Positions 13,954 to 21,007 of a stretch of DNA of 25,185 nucleotides are shown in pieces. The stretch covers positions 27,904 to 53,088 of the forward strand of contig CAJTSO010000008.1 in NCBI GenBank assembly GCA_910579115.1, in the 5' to 3' direction. The position numbers were made by a program, and so were the translations under genes. Within the stretch, counting starts at the first letter, position 1. Each line of letters opens with the position of its first letter. The notes under the pieces are model-generated. The model was not told the DNA's origin, ran no database searches, and was given only the letters and a program-made list of their open reading frames with translations. The stretch comes from an uncultured Selenomonadaceae bacterium. Lineage in GTDB: Bacteria > Bacillota > Negativicutes > Selenomonadales > Selenomonadaceae.

Positions 13954-16602
13954 ATGTCGAAGATGAGAGTATTTGAGCTGGCACGGGAACTGAAGGTAGA
14001 TACCAAAACCGTACTGGAGATTCTGAGGAAGCATCGCATCGAGGTAAAGAATAATATGTCCGGAGTAGATGATGCCGGACAGTCCATTGTCAAGGAAGCC
14101 CTTGCCGGGGCGAAGCCCGCCAGAAAGCCGGTCCGCCCGGCTGCGGCAAAGCCGGCTCCGGCAGCGCCTAAGCCGGAAGAAAAGGTTGAACGGTCGAAGG
14201 AAGCGGACGCGCCCCAGCCAAAAGAGGAGCCGAAAAAAGAGGAAAAGGCTGAGAAGCCTGAGACGGGAAAGAAAAAAGCCGAGAAGCCGGAACCTGCTGA
14301 GAATAAGGCGGAAAAACCGGCAGAGCAGAAAGCCCGCCCGCCCCAGTCTGCTGCAAAGCCCGCCGCCCAGCCCCAGCAGGGAAGCCGCAATGGAGAACAG
14401 TCCCGCAGGGAGAACCAAGGCAGCCGCAATAACAACGCTCCCCGGGAGAACCGACTCAATGCCAATGGCGGCAGTAACGCCGGGAATAACAACGAGCGCC
14501 GCCAGCCGAATGATCGCAACAACGGCGGAAATCGGCCTCAGAGTAATCAGCCGGCTCCCCAGCCCCCAAATAACGGCAGCGGCAGCTCAGGGGGCAAGCG
14601 CCGGTTTGAAAATGAAAATGGCAGCGGTCAGCAGCGGGGCGGAAAGAATGCCGCCCACGGCAACAAGACAAACGACAAAGGAAGAGGCAGGGATAACGGC
14701 AAGGGCCGCAATGGCTTCAAGGAGGACAACCGTTCCAGAGGACCGAAGAATTTCGGCGGCAAGGGAAAGGGCCGGGACAATAAAGGCCGGATCGCCCAGC
14801 CCCCCCAGAAGGCAGAAATCGCCCGTCCCAGGAAGATAAAGGTGGGCGAGGTCATTGCGGTCAAGGATCTGGCCAGCAAGATGAGCCTCACGGCGATTGA
14901 GATTATCAAGAAACTCATGCTTATGGGGGTTCTGGCCACCATCAATCAGGAGATAGACTTCGATACAGCCGTCCTGGTTGCCGATTCCTTTGGGGTTGAG
15001 GTGGAAGAACTGCCGCCAGAGGTAGACCCCACTGAAATTCCGGTAATCGAAGATTCATCCCAGTCTCTGGTTCTGCGCCCGCCGGTCGTCACCGTAATGG
15101 GTCATGTAGACCACGGTAAAACATCCCTCCTGGACTGCATCCGTTCCAGCTCGGTCACCAGCCAGGAGGCTGGCGGCATTACCCAGCGCATCGGCGCCTA
15201 TCAGGTCAACTGCCAGGGTAAGAAAATCGTCTTTCTGGATACTCCCGGTCATGAGGCATTCACTGCCATGCGGGCCCGGGGCGCTCAGGTAACCGATGTG
15301 GCAGTCCTCGTAGTAGCCGCTGACGATGGAGTAATGCCCCAGACCATAGAGGCCATCCACCACGCCAAGTCGGCAAATGTTCCCATCGTCGTGGCGGTAA
15401 ACAAGATCGATAAGCCCGGCGCAAATCCGGAGCATGTAAAACAGCAGCTGGCAGAGCAGGGCATCGTCTCCGAGGAATGGGGCGGCGACGCCATCATGGT
15501 ACCGGTCTCCGCCAAGAAGAAGATCGGTATTGAAGACCTGCTGGAAAATATTCTGCTGGTGGCTGAAGTAGCGGAGCTGAAAGCCAACCCGAATCGGGAA
15601 GCCCGGGGCATCATCATTGAGGCCCAGCTGGATAAGGGCCGCGGACCGGTAGCGACCGTCCTGGTTCAGAACGGTACCCTCCGTATCGGCGACTCCATCA
15701 TTGCCGGGACCACCTATGGTAAAGTCCGGGCCATGACCAATGACCGGGGTGACAGCGTCAAGAAAGCCGGCCCTTCCACCCCTGTTGAAGTCCTTGGCCT
15801 CAATGCTGTACCGGCCGCCGGTGACGATCTGGCGGCCCTTGACGAGAAGCTGGCCCGCTCCATTGCGGAAAAGCGCATTGAGCGTCAGCGCAACCAGCTT
15901 ATCAATAAAAAGAAGGTTTCTCTTGATGATCTGTTCCAGCAGATTCAGGAAGGCAGCATTAAGGATCTCAATATACTCATCAAGGCTGACGGACAAGGCT
16001 CCGTTGAAGCGATAACCAGCTCTCTCCTCAGCCTTAACAAGAACGATGAAGTCAGGGTCAGCATCATTCATTCCGGCGTCGGCGCGGTAAATGAGTCCGA
16101 CGTCATGCTGGCCGCCGCTTCAAACGCACTTATTATCGCCTTCAATGTCCGTCCCGACGCAAATGCCCGAAAAGTTGCCGATGCTGAAAAGATCGACATC
16201 CGTACCTATCAGGTAATTTACGATGCCATTAACGATGTGAAGGACGCAATGTCCGGTATGCTGGCGCCGAAGTATAAAGAGATCGTTCAGGGCCGGGTAG
16301 AGATTCGTCAGGTCCTGAGGTTCGCCAAGCAGGTCATTGCCGGCAGCTACGTTCTTGAGGGCAAGATTACCAATAATTCCAAGGTCCGCCTCATCCGGGA
16401 CAACATCGTCATTTACGATGGAGAGGTGGATTCTCTCCGCCGCTTCAAGGACGATGTGAAGGAGGTTGCCAGCGGCTATGAGTGCGGCCTTACCGTAAAG
16501 GATTTCCGGGATTATCGGGAAGGCGATGTGCTGGAAATCTACGCTATGGAAGAAATCGCCACTGATATCAATGATTTGAACCAGTCTGACGAGAAGAACT
16601 AA
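13954..16602 (+). CDS. infB: Translation initiation factor IF-2
   Basis: The 882-residue GTPase brings initiator fMet-tRNA to the ribosome and promotes subunit joining. The N-terminal IF2_N helix (MRVFELARELKVDTKTVLEIL) is at 4-24. A long disordered region (about 50-290) changes from Lys/Pro/Glu/Ala-rich to Asn/Gly/Arg/Gln-rich. A second IF2_N-like segment lies near 295-345. The G domain begins near 375 with GHVDHGKT (383-390), then DTPGHEAF and NKID, followed by domains II-IV to the C-terminus. GGGGGTGG provides the ribosome binding site. The length is at the large end for the family because of the linker. Confidence 0.97.
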   Translation: MSKMRVFELARELKVDTKTVLEILRKHRIEVKNNMSGVDDAGQSIVKEALAGAKPARKPVRPAAAKPAPAAPKPEEKVERSKEADAPQPKEEPKKEEKAEKPETGKKKAEKPEPAENKAEKPAEQKARPPQSAAKPAAQPQQGSRNGEQSRRENQGSRNNNAPRENRLNANGGSNAGNNNERRQPNDRNNGGNRPQSNQPAPQPPNNGSGSSGGKRRFENENGSGQQRGGKNAAHGNKTNDKGRGRDNGKGRNGFKEDNRSRGPKNFGGKGKGRDNKGRIAQPPQKAEIARPRKIKVGEVIAVKDLASKMSLTAIEIIKKLMLMGVLATINQEIDFDTAVLVADSFGVEVEELPPEVDPTEIPVIEDSSQSLVLRPPVVTVMGHVDHGKTSLLDCIRSSSVTSQEAGGITQRIGAYQVNCQGKKIVFLDTPGHEAFTAMRARGAQVTDVAVLVVAADDGVMPQTIEAIHHAKSANVPIVVAVNKIDKPGANPEHVKQQLAEQGIVSEEWGGDAIMVPVSAKKKIGIEDLLENILLVAEVAELKANPNREARGIIIEAQLDKGRGPVATVLVQNGTLRIGDSIIAGTTYGKVRAMTNDRGDSVKKAGPSTPVEVLGLNAVPAAGDDLAALDEKLARSIAEKRIERQRNQLINKKKVSLDDLFQQIQEGSIKDLNILIKADGQGSVEAITSSLLSLNKNDEVRVSIIHSGVGAVNESDVMLAAASNALIIAFNVRPDANARKVADAEKIDIRTYQVIYDAINDVKDAMSGMLAPKYKEIVQGRVEIRQVLRFAKQVIAGSYVLEGKITNNSKVRLIRDNIVIYDGEVDSLRRFKDDVKEVASGYECGLTVKDFRDYREGDVLEIYAMEEIATDINDLNQSDEKN

Positions 16603-16614
16603 TGGAGAAATAAT

Positions 16615-17028
16615 ATGTCACAACTCCGTGTGGAAAAGGTACAGGAGCTGATGAAACAGGAAGCCGGAAAAATCATTCTCTATGATTTGAAGGATCCCCG
16701 CATCGGCTTTGTAACCGTTACCTCAGTGGAAATGACCGGGGATTTGAGGAGCGCGAAAATCTATGTGAGCCTGATGGGCAGCGATGAACAGCTGAAGAAC
16801 ACCTGGGAAGGACTGCAAAGCGCTTTGGGTTTTATGCGCCGGGAGCTGGGTCAGAGGGTCCGGCTCCACTTCACTCCCGAAATTTCCTTTGAGCTTGATA
16901 AATCCCTGGAATACAGCGGTCATATTCAGAACCTTATCAATCGCATTCATGAGGAAGAGGCCGTTAATGGCAGTACGGGGAAAGCCGTCTCCCAGGAGGG
17001 GGAAAATGAAAAAACTGACGCTGATTGA
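16615..17028 (+). CDS. rbfA: 30S ribosome-binding factor A
   Basis: The 137-residue KH-like protein helps mature the 16S rRNA 5' end and is released before initiation. The pattern RVEKVQELMKQEAGKII, DPRIGFVTVTSVEMTGDLRSAKIYVS, and the C-terminal PEISFELDKSLEYSGHI is diagnostic. It lies 12 nt after infB. Its last 23 nt overlap the start of the following nrnA gene, which is probably read by coupled translation. Confidence 0.95.
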   Translation: MSQLRVEKVQELMKQEAGKIILYDLKDPRIGFVTVTSVEMTGDLRSAKIYVSLMGSDEQLKNTWEGLQSALGFMRRELGQRVRLHFTPEISFELDKSLEYSGHIQNLINRIHEEEAVNGSTGKAVSQEGENEKTDAD

Positions 17029-17992
17029 AGCAGGACAGCGGATCCTTGAGGCGGGCAATATTGCCATCACCGCCCATGTAAGCCCGGATGGCGATGGAAT
17101 CGGTTCAGCTTTGGGGCTTTGCCAGTACCTGAAAAATAACGGCAAAAAGGCGATGGTGGTCTTTGATGACCGGCTGCCTGCTGCCTTTCGCTTTTTGAAG
17201 GGCTACGAAGAGATTGTTGATATATCCCGGAGGCAGGAGATAAGACCTGGGGAGATGACTGCTGATTTGCTGGTGGTCCTGGATACGGATTTGGGCCGGG
17301 TTGGCCGGGTCCGTGATTATGTGGGGAGGAATACCCCCGCCGTAAATATTGACCATCACCGGACCAATGATGAACAGGCCGATTACCTTTTCTGCGATTA
17401 TCGCGTATCGGCGACGGCTGAACTGATTTACGATCTGATCGTGGGACTCGACCGACAGGGGGGACTGACCAGGGATATTGCCACCTGCCTCTATACCGGG
17501 ATCTGCACTGATACGGGATTTTTCCGTTACTCCAATACCAGACCCTCGACTCATCGGGCAGCGGCGGCTCTGGTGGAGGCTGGGGCAGAGCCAAACGTTA
17601 TTTCGGAAACGCTGGAGGCCCGGCCCATCCACCGGCAGCGGGCGCTGGCCGCAGCAGTGCAGACAATGGAGCTGTTTTCCGATGGGAGAATCGGCGGGCT
17701 TTTCCTGCCCTACGAGCAGGTAAAAGATATTGAAAGCACTGACGGCTTTATCGACTTCGTTCGAGTCATCGATACTGTAGAGGTAGCGGTGCTGATAAAG
17801 GAAATCCAGCCCCGAAGATGCAAGGTCAGCCTCCGGTCAAGGAGATTGGACGTGGGCTCCGTGGCCATGGAGTTTGGCGGCGGCGGCCATTACCGGGCAG
17901 CCGGCTGTATCATTATGGAGACGCTGGATAAAGCCAGAGAGCAGGTCATCAGGGCGGTAAAATCCCTGGTGGAGGGGGAAGCTCATGGATAA
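17006..17992 (+). CDS. nrnA: DHH-family bifunctional nanoRNase / pAp phosphatase
   Basis: The 328-residue protein has the DHH motifs in order: HVSPDGDGIGS (24-34), DTD (93-95), DHH (116-118), and a later DTGFF motif. The C-terminal DHHA1 domain ends in GGGGHYRAAG (H295). NrnA-type enzymes degrade short oligoribonucleotides and dephosphorylate pAp, and the gene is normally found between rbfA and truB in this operon. The ATG at 17006 is selected because AGGAGGGGG lies just upstream; it overlaps the end of rbfA. Confidence 0.92.
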   Translation: MKKLTLIEAGQRILEAGNIAITAHVSPDGDGIGSALGLCQYLKNNGKKAMVVFDDRLPAAFRFLKGYEEIVDISRRQEIRPGEMTADLLVVLDTDLGRVGRVRDYVGRNTPAVNIDHHRTNDEQADYLFCDYRVSATAELIYDLIVGLDRQGGLTRDIATCLYTGICTDTGFFRYSNTRPSTHRAAAALVEAGAEPNVISETLEARPIHRQRALAAAVQTMELFSDGRIGGLFLPYEQVKDIESTDGFIDFVRVIDTVEVAVLIKEIQPRRCKVSLRSRRLDVGSVAMEFGGGGHYRAAGCIIMETLDKAREQVIRAVKSLVEGEAHG

Positions 17993-18938
17993 AATTCCGG
18001 AATTTGCCCTCGATGGCTTTCTCAATGTTCTCAAGCCCCCGGGGCTGACCTCGCACGACGTGGTGAGCAGTCTGCGGAGAATTCTCAAAACAAAAAAGAT
18101 CGGCCACGCCGGCACTCTCGATCCGGGAGCAGCCGGCGTTTTGCCGATAGCCGCAGGTCGGGCCACCCGGTTTATCGAATATCTGGCCGCGGCGGGGAAA
18201 TCCTATCGGGCGGAGCTGCTGTTCGGGGTAGAAACCGACAGCGGCGACGATACCGGCCGGGTGGTGAACCGGGCGGCGGAGGGATGGGAATTTCCTTCCC
18301 GGGAGAAAATTCTGGCTGGAATAAACAGCCTCACCGGCCGGATAACCCAGGTGCCGCCGGTGTATTCTGCCGTTAAAATCGGCGGCAGACGGGCGGCGGA
18401 TCTTGCCCGGGAAAATAAAGCGGTCGTCATTCCTTCCCGGCAGGTAGAAATTTACCGCTTTGATTTGCTGGGGTCGGACAGGGAGCGTAAGACTCTGCTG
18501 CTGGATGTGGACTGCTCTAAGGGAACCTATATCAGAAGCCTTTGCACAGATTTGGGCAGGGCCCTGGGCATCCCGGCCACCATGTCTTTCCTGGTGCGGA
18601 CAAGGGTGGGAGATTTCCCGCTGAGGGAAGCCGTTTCCCTGGAAGAGCTGACGGATACCGCCGAAAAAGATTTTACGGCCCTGCCAGTTCTGCCCCCGGG
18701 AAAATACTTGGGTCATTTTCCCAGATATGACCTGACCGCGGCCAGAAAAAAAGCCTTTACCAATGGTCTTTCCACCCGGGACGCAAGCTATGCCCTTCGC
18801 CTCAGAGAAGCCGGGATGATGAAAGGGGAAGAAGAGTCCCTGCTCCTTACCGTCTGGTGCGAGGGCCGCTTTTGCGGGATAGGCCGGTTTGACGGGGCAA
18901 AGGAATCTATTTATCCGGAGAAGCTGTACATATGGTGA
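17985..18938 (+). CDS. truB: tRNA pseudouridine(55) synthase
   Basis: The 317-residue enzyme makes pseudouridine 55 in the T-loop of tRNAs. The catalytic motif GHAGTLDPGAAGVLP (40-54, Asp46) is intact, followed by YRAELLFGVETDSGD and the CSKGTYIRSL motif of the catalytic core. A C-terminal PUA-like segment (about 235-317) ends the protein. The ATG at 17985 has GGAGGGGG upstream and overlaps the nrnA end by 8 nt. Confidence 0.96.
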   Translation: MDKIPEFALDGFLNVLKPPGLTSHDVVSSLRRILKTKKIGHAGTLDPGAAGVLPIAAGRATRFIEYLAAAGKSYRAELLFGVETDSGDDTGRVVNRAAEGWEFPSREKILAGINSLTGRITQVPPVYSAVKIGGRRAADLARENKAVVIPSRQVEIYRFDLLGSDRERKTLLLDVDCSKGTYIRSLCTDLGRALGIPATMSFLVRTRVGDFPLREAVSLEELTDTAEKDFTALPVLPPGKYLGHFPRYDLTAARKKAFTNGLSTRDASYALRLREAGMMKGEEESLLLTVWCEGRFCGIGRFDGAKESIYPEKLYIW

Positions 18939-19882
18939 AGATGAAAATATATAATTTGTTTACTGAGATCGAGAGTAGCTGCTACAACGGCGCCATCGCC
19001 CTGGGAACCTTTGACGGACTTCATGTGGGTCACAGGAAAATTATTTATGGTGCGCTGGCCTCCGGGATAAGGCCCGTGGGGATCGTCACCTTTGCCAACC
19101 ACCCTCTGTCGGTGATCGCCCCGAAGAAGGAGCCTCCTCAGCTGGTCAGCCCGGCGGAGCGCCGCAAATTGCTGGGGGAGCAGGGGATTGATTTTCTGCT
19201 CGAATTGAAATTTACTGGTCAGCTGGCGGATCAGCCGCCGGAATCTTTTGTGAAAGATCTCCTCAAAGCTGTTCGCCCTAGGGTCATCCTGGTGGGGGAA
19301 AACTTTACCTTTGGGGTTGGCGGCCGGGGGACCGCCGACACGCTGGCCCGCTGTGCGGCCGAGCTTTCGGCAGGTCTGACCGGGCAGAATTGTCAGGTGG
19401 TAAAGGTGCCGCTGATTTGTACGGAGGACGGGGCTGTGGTCAGCAGTACGCGGATCCGTCAGGCGATTCAGGCGGGAAATGTTTTGGAAGCCGCCTTTCT
19501 TCTCGGCCGCCCCCTTACTATGGAAGGCTGTGTTGTTCATGGGGATCAGCAGGGGAGAGCCATCGGCTATCCTACAGCCAATATAGCCATCGGGGAAAAG
19601 CGGGCGGTTCCGGCCAATGGAGCCTACGCCGTCTATGCCGCCGTAGCCGGAGAAAACGGCAGGCTGCCGGGGATGGCGGCCATAACGAGCAAACCCACTG
19701 CCGGCGGCAGGAAAAGGCGGCTGGAGGTGCATCTGCTGGATTTTGACGGGGATATATACGGAAAAAATCTTCAGGTCAGCTTCGTAGACAGGCTGAGGGC
19801 GGAACGAAGGTTTACTTCCTTTGAGGAATTGAAGGAACAGCTGGAGCAGGACAAGCTCCGGGCAAAGGAAATACTGAAGTAA
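18932..19882 (+). CDS. ribF: Bifunctional riboflavin kinase / FAD synthetase
   Basis: The 316-residue protein converts riboflavin to FMN and then FAD. The N-terminal nucleotidyltransferase has GTFDGLHVGH (25-34) and SSTRIR (171-176). The C-terminal riboflavin kinase has GYPTAN (212-217), NGAYAVYAAV and a long helix near the end. The usual NIGxRPTF-like strand is altered to ITSKPTAGG. It overlaps truB by 7 nt and is the last gene of the operon. Start at the ATG at 18932 with GGAG about 11 nt upstream. Confidence 0.95.
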   Translation: MVKMKIYNLFTEIESSCYNGAIALGTFDGLHVGHRKIIYGALASGIRPVGIVTFANHPLSVIAPKKEPPQLVSPAERRKLLGEQGIDFLLELKFTGQLADQPPESFVKDLLKAVRPRVILVGENFTFGVGGRGTADTLARCAAELSAGLTGQNCQVVKVPLICTEDGAVVSSTRIRQAIQAGNVLEAAFLLGRPLTMEGCVVHGDQQGRAIGYPTANIAIGEKRAVPANGAYAVYAAVAGENGRLPGMAAITSKPTAGGRKRRLEVHLLDFDGDIYGKNLQVSFVDRLRAERRFTSFEELKEQLEQDKLRAKEILK

Positions 19883-19929
19883 AAAGCAGGTCGCTCCTGT
19901 GCCATTGGCACAGGAGCGACCTGCTTTTT
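19881..19929. terminator. Bidirectional terminator after ribF (23-bp perfect stem)
   Basis: A 23-bp perfect stem (19881-19903 with 19907-19929) has a 3-nt loop, A5 on the left and T5 on the right, so it can stop transcription from either side. It ends the rimP-ribF operon. Confidence 0.93.
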
Positions 19930-19944
19930 ACCATTTTGGGTCAC

Positions 19945-19971
19945 AAAAAAACCGCTGACAAAATCAGCGGT
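19945..19971 (-). terminator. Terminator of the tRNA-Pro gene
   Basis: Read on the minus strand, ACCGCTGA pairs with TCAGCGGT (19971-19964 with 19958-19951), followed by a run of seven T. It lies 12 nt past the 3' end of the tRNA. Confidence 0.88.
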
Positions 19972-19983
19972 GGTCTTGCAAGA

Positions 19984-20060
19984 TGGTCGGGATGACAGGG
20001 TTCGAACCTGCGGCCTCATCGTCCCGAACGATGCGCGCTACCAAACTGCGCCACATCCCG
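19984..20060 (-). tRNA. tRNA-Pro (anticodon CGG)
   Basis: The 77-nt cloverleaf has acceptor CGGGATG pairing with CATCCCG, a discriminator A and an encoded CCA. The anticodon stem CATCG/CGATG holds loop TTCGGGA, so the anticodon is CGG. The T-arm carries GGTTCGAACCC. It has its own promoter and terminator and converges on the ribF operon. Confidence 0.97.
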
Positions 20061-20072
20061 ACAACGGAGGTA

Positions 20073-20101
20073 ATTGTAACACGGGTTGCGGGGAAAAGCA
20101 A
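20073..20101 (-). promoter_or_regulatory. Promoter of tRNA-Pro
   Basis: On the minus strand, TTGCTT (20101-20096), a 17-nt spacer, then TGT-TACAAT (-10 at 20078-20073), an extended -10. It is placed 12 nt before the tRNA 5' end. Confidence 0.8.
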
Positions 20102-20207
20102 GACTTTTTTAGAGAAGAAGAAAACTTATATTGTAAGCGTCATAGTTGCTGTTGCAATTTACAAAAAAGAGGTGGCTTTACCAGGACATTTTATTTCGCG
20201 CCGTCTG

Positions 20208-20237
20208 TTGACAAAGCTGTTGCCCCTGCCGTTTATA
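20208..20237 (+). promoter_or_regulatory. Possible promoter of the serine recombinase
   Basis: A perfect TTGACA (20208-20213) is followed after 18 nt by the weak -10 TTTATA (20232-20237). The predicted start would fall close to or inside the GGAGG ribosome binding site, so this is uncertain. Positions 20102-20207 hold no gene I can support. Confidence 0.35.
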
Positions 20238-20256
20238 GTAGCGGAGGCGATTTTTT

Positions 20257-20862
20257 ATGAAAAAAATATTCGGTTACGCAAGAGTCAGCGCCAAGGATCA
20301 AAACGAAGCGCGACAAACGGAGGCGCTCAAAAAAATGAACGTGCCAGTCAAAAACATCTATCTCGACAAGCTGAGCGGTAGAAATTTTAACCGGCCTAAG
20401 TATCAAAAGCTTAGACAAAGGCTCGACGAAAATTCGCTGCTCTATCTGAAGTCGCTCGACCGGCTGGGCCGAAATTATCGCGAAATCCTTGAGGAATGGC
20501 GCTACATCACGCGCGTAAAGGGCGCGGACATAGTCGTAATAGATATGCCGCTCTTAGATACGAGGCGCGGCAAGGATTTACTCGGCTCATTTTTAAGCGA
20601 CGTCGTGTTGCAAGTACTTTCGTTCGTCGCCGAAAACGAGCGTGACTCCATCCGTCAACGTCAAGCCGAAGGCATCGCCGCCGCCAGGAAGCGCGGCGTT
20701 CGCTTTGGCCGTCCCCCCAAGCCGCTGCCTGAGGGTTTCTTAGCCGAACGCGCCAAATGGCGGCGGGGTGAAGCGACGCTCAAGAAAGCCGCCCAAAATT
20801 GCGGCATGGCGCTATCAACTTTCTACGCCAAAGCAAAAGCCGGCGCCCTCGATTTTCAGTAA
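20257..20862 (+). CDS. Serine recombinase, DNA invertase/resolvase (Pin-like)
   Basis: The 201-residue protein is a small serine recombinase. The N-terminal catalytic domain begins GYARVSAKDQNEARQ with nucleophile Ser11. It has the LDKLSGRNFNRPKYQKL, YLKSLDRLGRNYREI and FVAENERDSIRQRQAEGI blocks that carry the active-site arginines and the long dimer helix. The C-terminal tail (about 165-195) is a helix-turn-helix of the HTH_7 type (TLKKAAQNCGMALSTFYAKAK). These enzymes invert or resolve DNA at short paired sites. The perfect 17-bp inverted repeat starting one base after its stop is a natural candidate site. GGAGGCG precedes the ATG. The codon mix (many GCG, CGC and GAC codons in AT-rich surroundings) differs from the operons to the left, which suggests acquisition. 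Confidence 0.92.
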   Translation: MKKIFGYARVSAKDQNEARQTEALKKMNVPVKNIYLDKLSGRNFNRPKYQKLRQRLDENSLLYLKSLDRLGRNYREILEEWRYITRVKGADIVVIDMPLLDTRRGKDLLGSFLSDVVLQVLSFVAENERDSIRQRQAEGIAAARKRGVRFGRPPKPLPEGFLAERAKWRRGEATLKKAAQNCGMALSTFYAKAKAGALDFQ

Positions 20863-20891
20863 AGTATACCTTTCTAAAAATAAAATCGCAA
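20863..20891 (-). promoter_or_regulatory. Promoter-like element that would be flipped by inversion
   Basis: On the minus strand, TTGCGA (20891-20886, inside the putative invertible segment) is followed by a 17-nt spacer and TATACT (20868-20863, formed by the left repeat plus one flanking base). It now points toward the end of the recombinase gene. After inversion, the same -35 would pair with TATACC at the right repeat and read toward 21008. Functional promoter status is inferred. Confidence 0.45.
20864..20880 (+). repeat. Left arm of a perfect 17-bp inverted repeat
   Basis: GTATACCTTTCTAAAAA begins one base after the recombinase stop codon and is exactly complementary to 20951-20967. Confidence 0.95.
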
Positions 20892-20950
20892 AACAATTTC
20901 CTTCTATAATATGCATCTTTACCTATTCGACGAAATACGGCGTTTTCCTC

Positions 20951-20967
20951 TTTTTAGAAAGGTATAC
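20951..20967 (-). repeat. Right arm of the 17-bp inverted repeat, inside a 16-bp palindrome
   Basis: TTTTTAGAAAGGTATAC is the exact reverse complement of 20864-20880. The right arm overlaps a perfect palindrome GAAAGGTATACCTTTC (20957-20972), a likely dimeric protein-binding site. Confidence 0.95.
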
Positions 20968-21007
20968 CTTTCAGGAAACCATACTAAAAGGGAGGCTGTC
21001 GAGCTTT

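Larger units (their letters stand above)
20864..20967. mobile_element. Candidate invertible DNA segment (two 17-bp arms with a 70-bp interior)
   Basis: The segment lies between the serine recombinase and the phosphoethanolamine transferase. Its interior (20881-20950) is AT-rich, contains a TATAAT at 20905-20910, and encodes nothing. The arrangement of invertase gene, inverted repeats and surface gene resembles known phase-variable promoter switches. A res-type resolution site or a repressor operator are alternatives. Confidence 0.5.

Noticed and set aside
19984..20060. tRNA-Pro as attachment site of an integrated element.
   Set aside because: No duplicate of the tRNA 3' end was found in the window, and the only recombinase is of the small serine type, which does not usually target tRNA genes.
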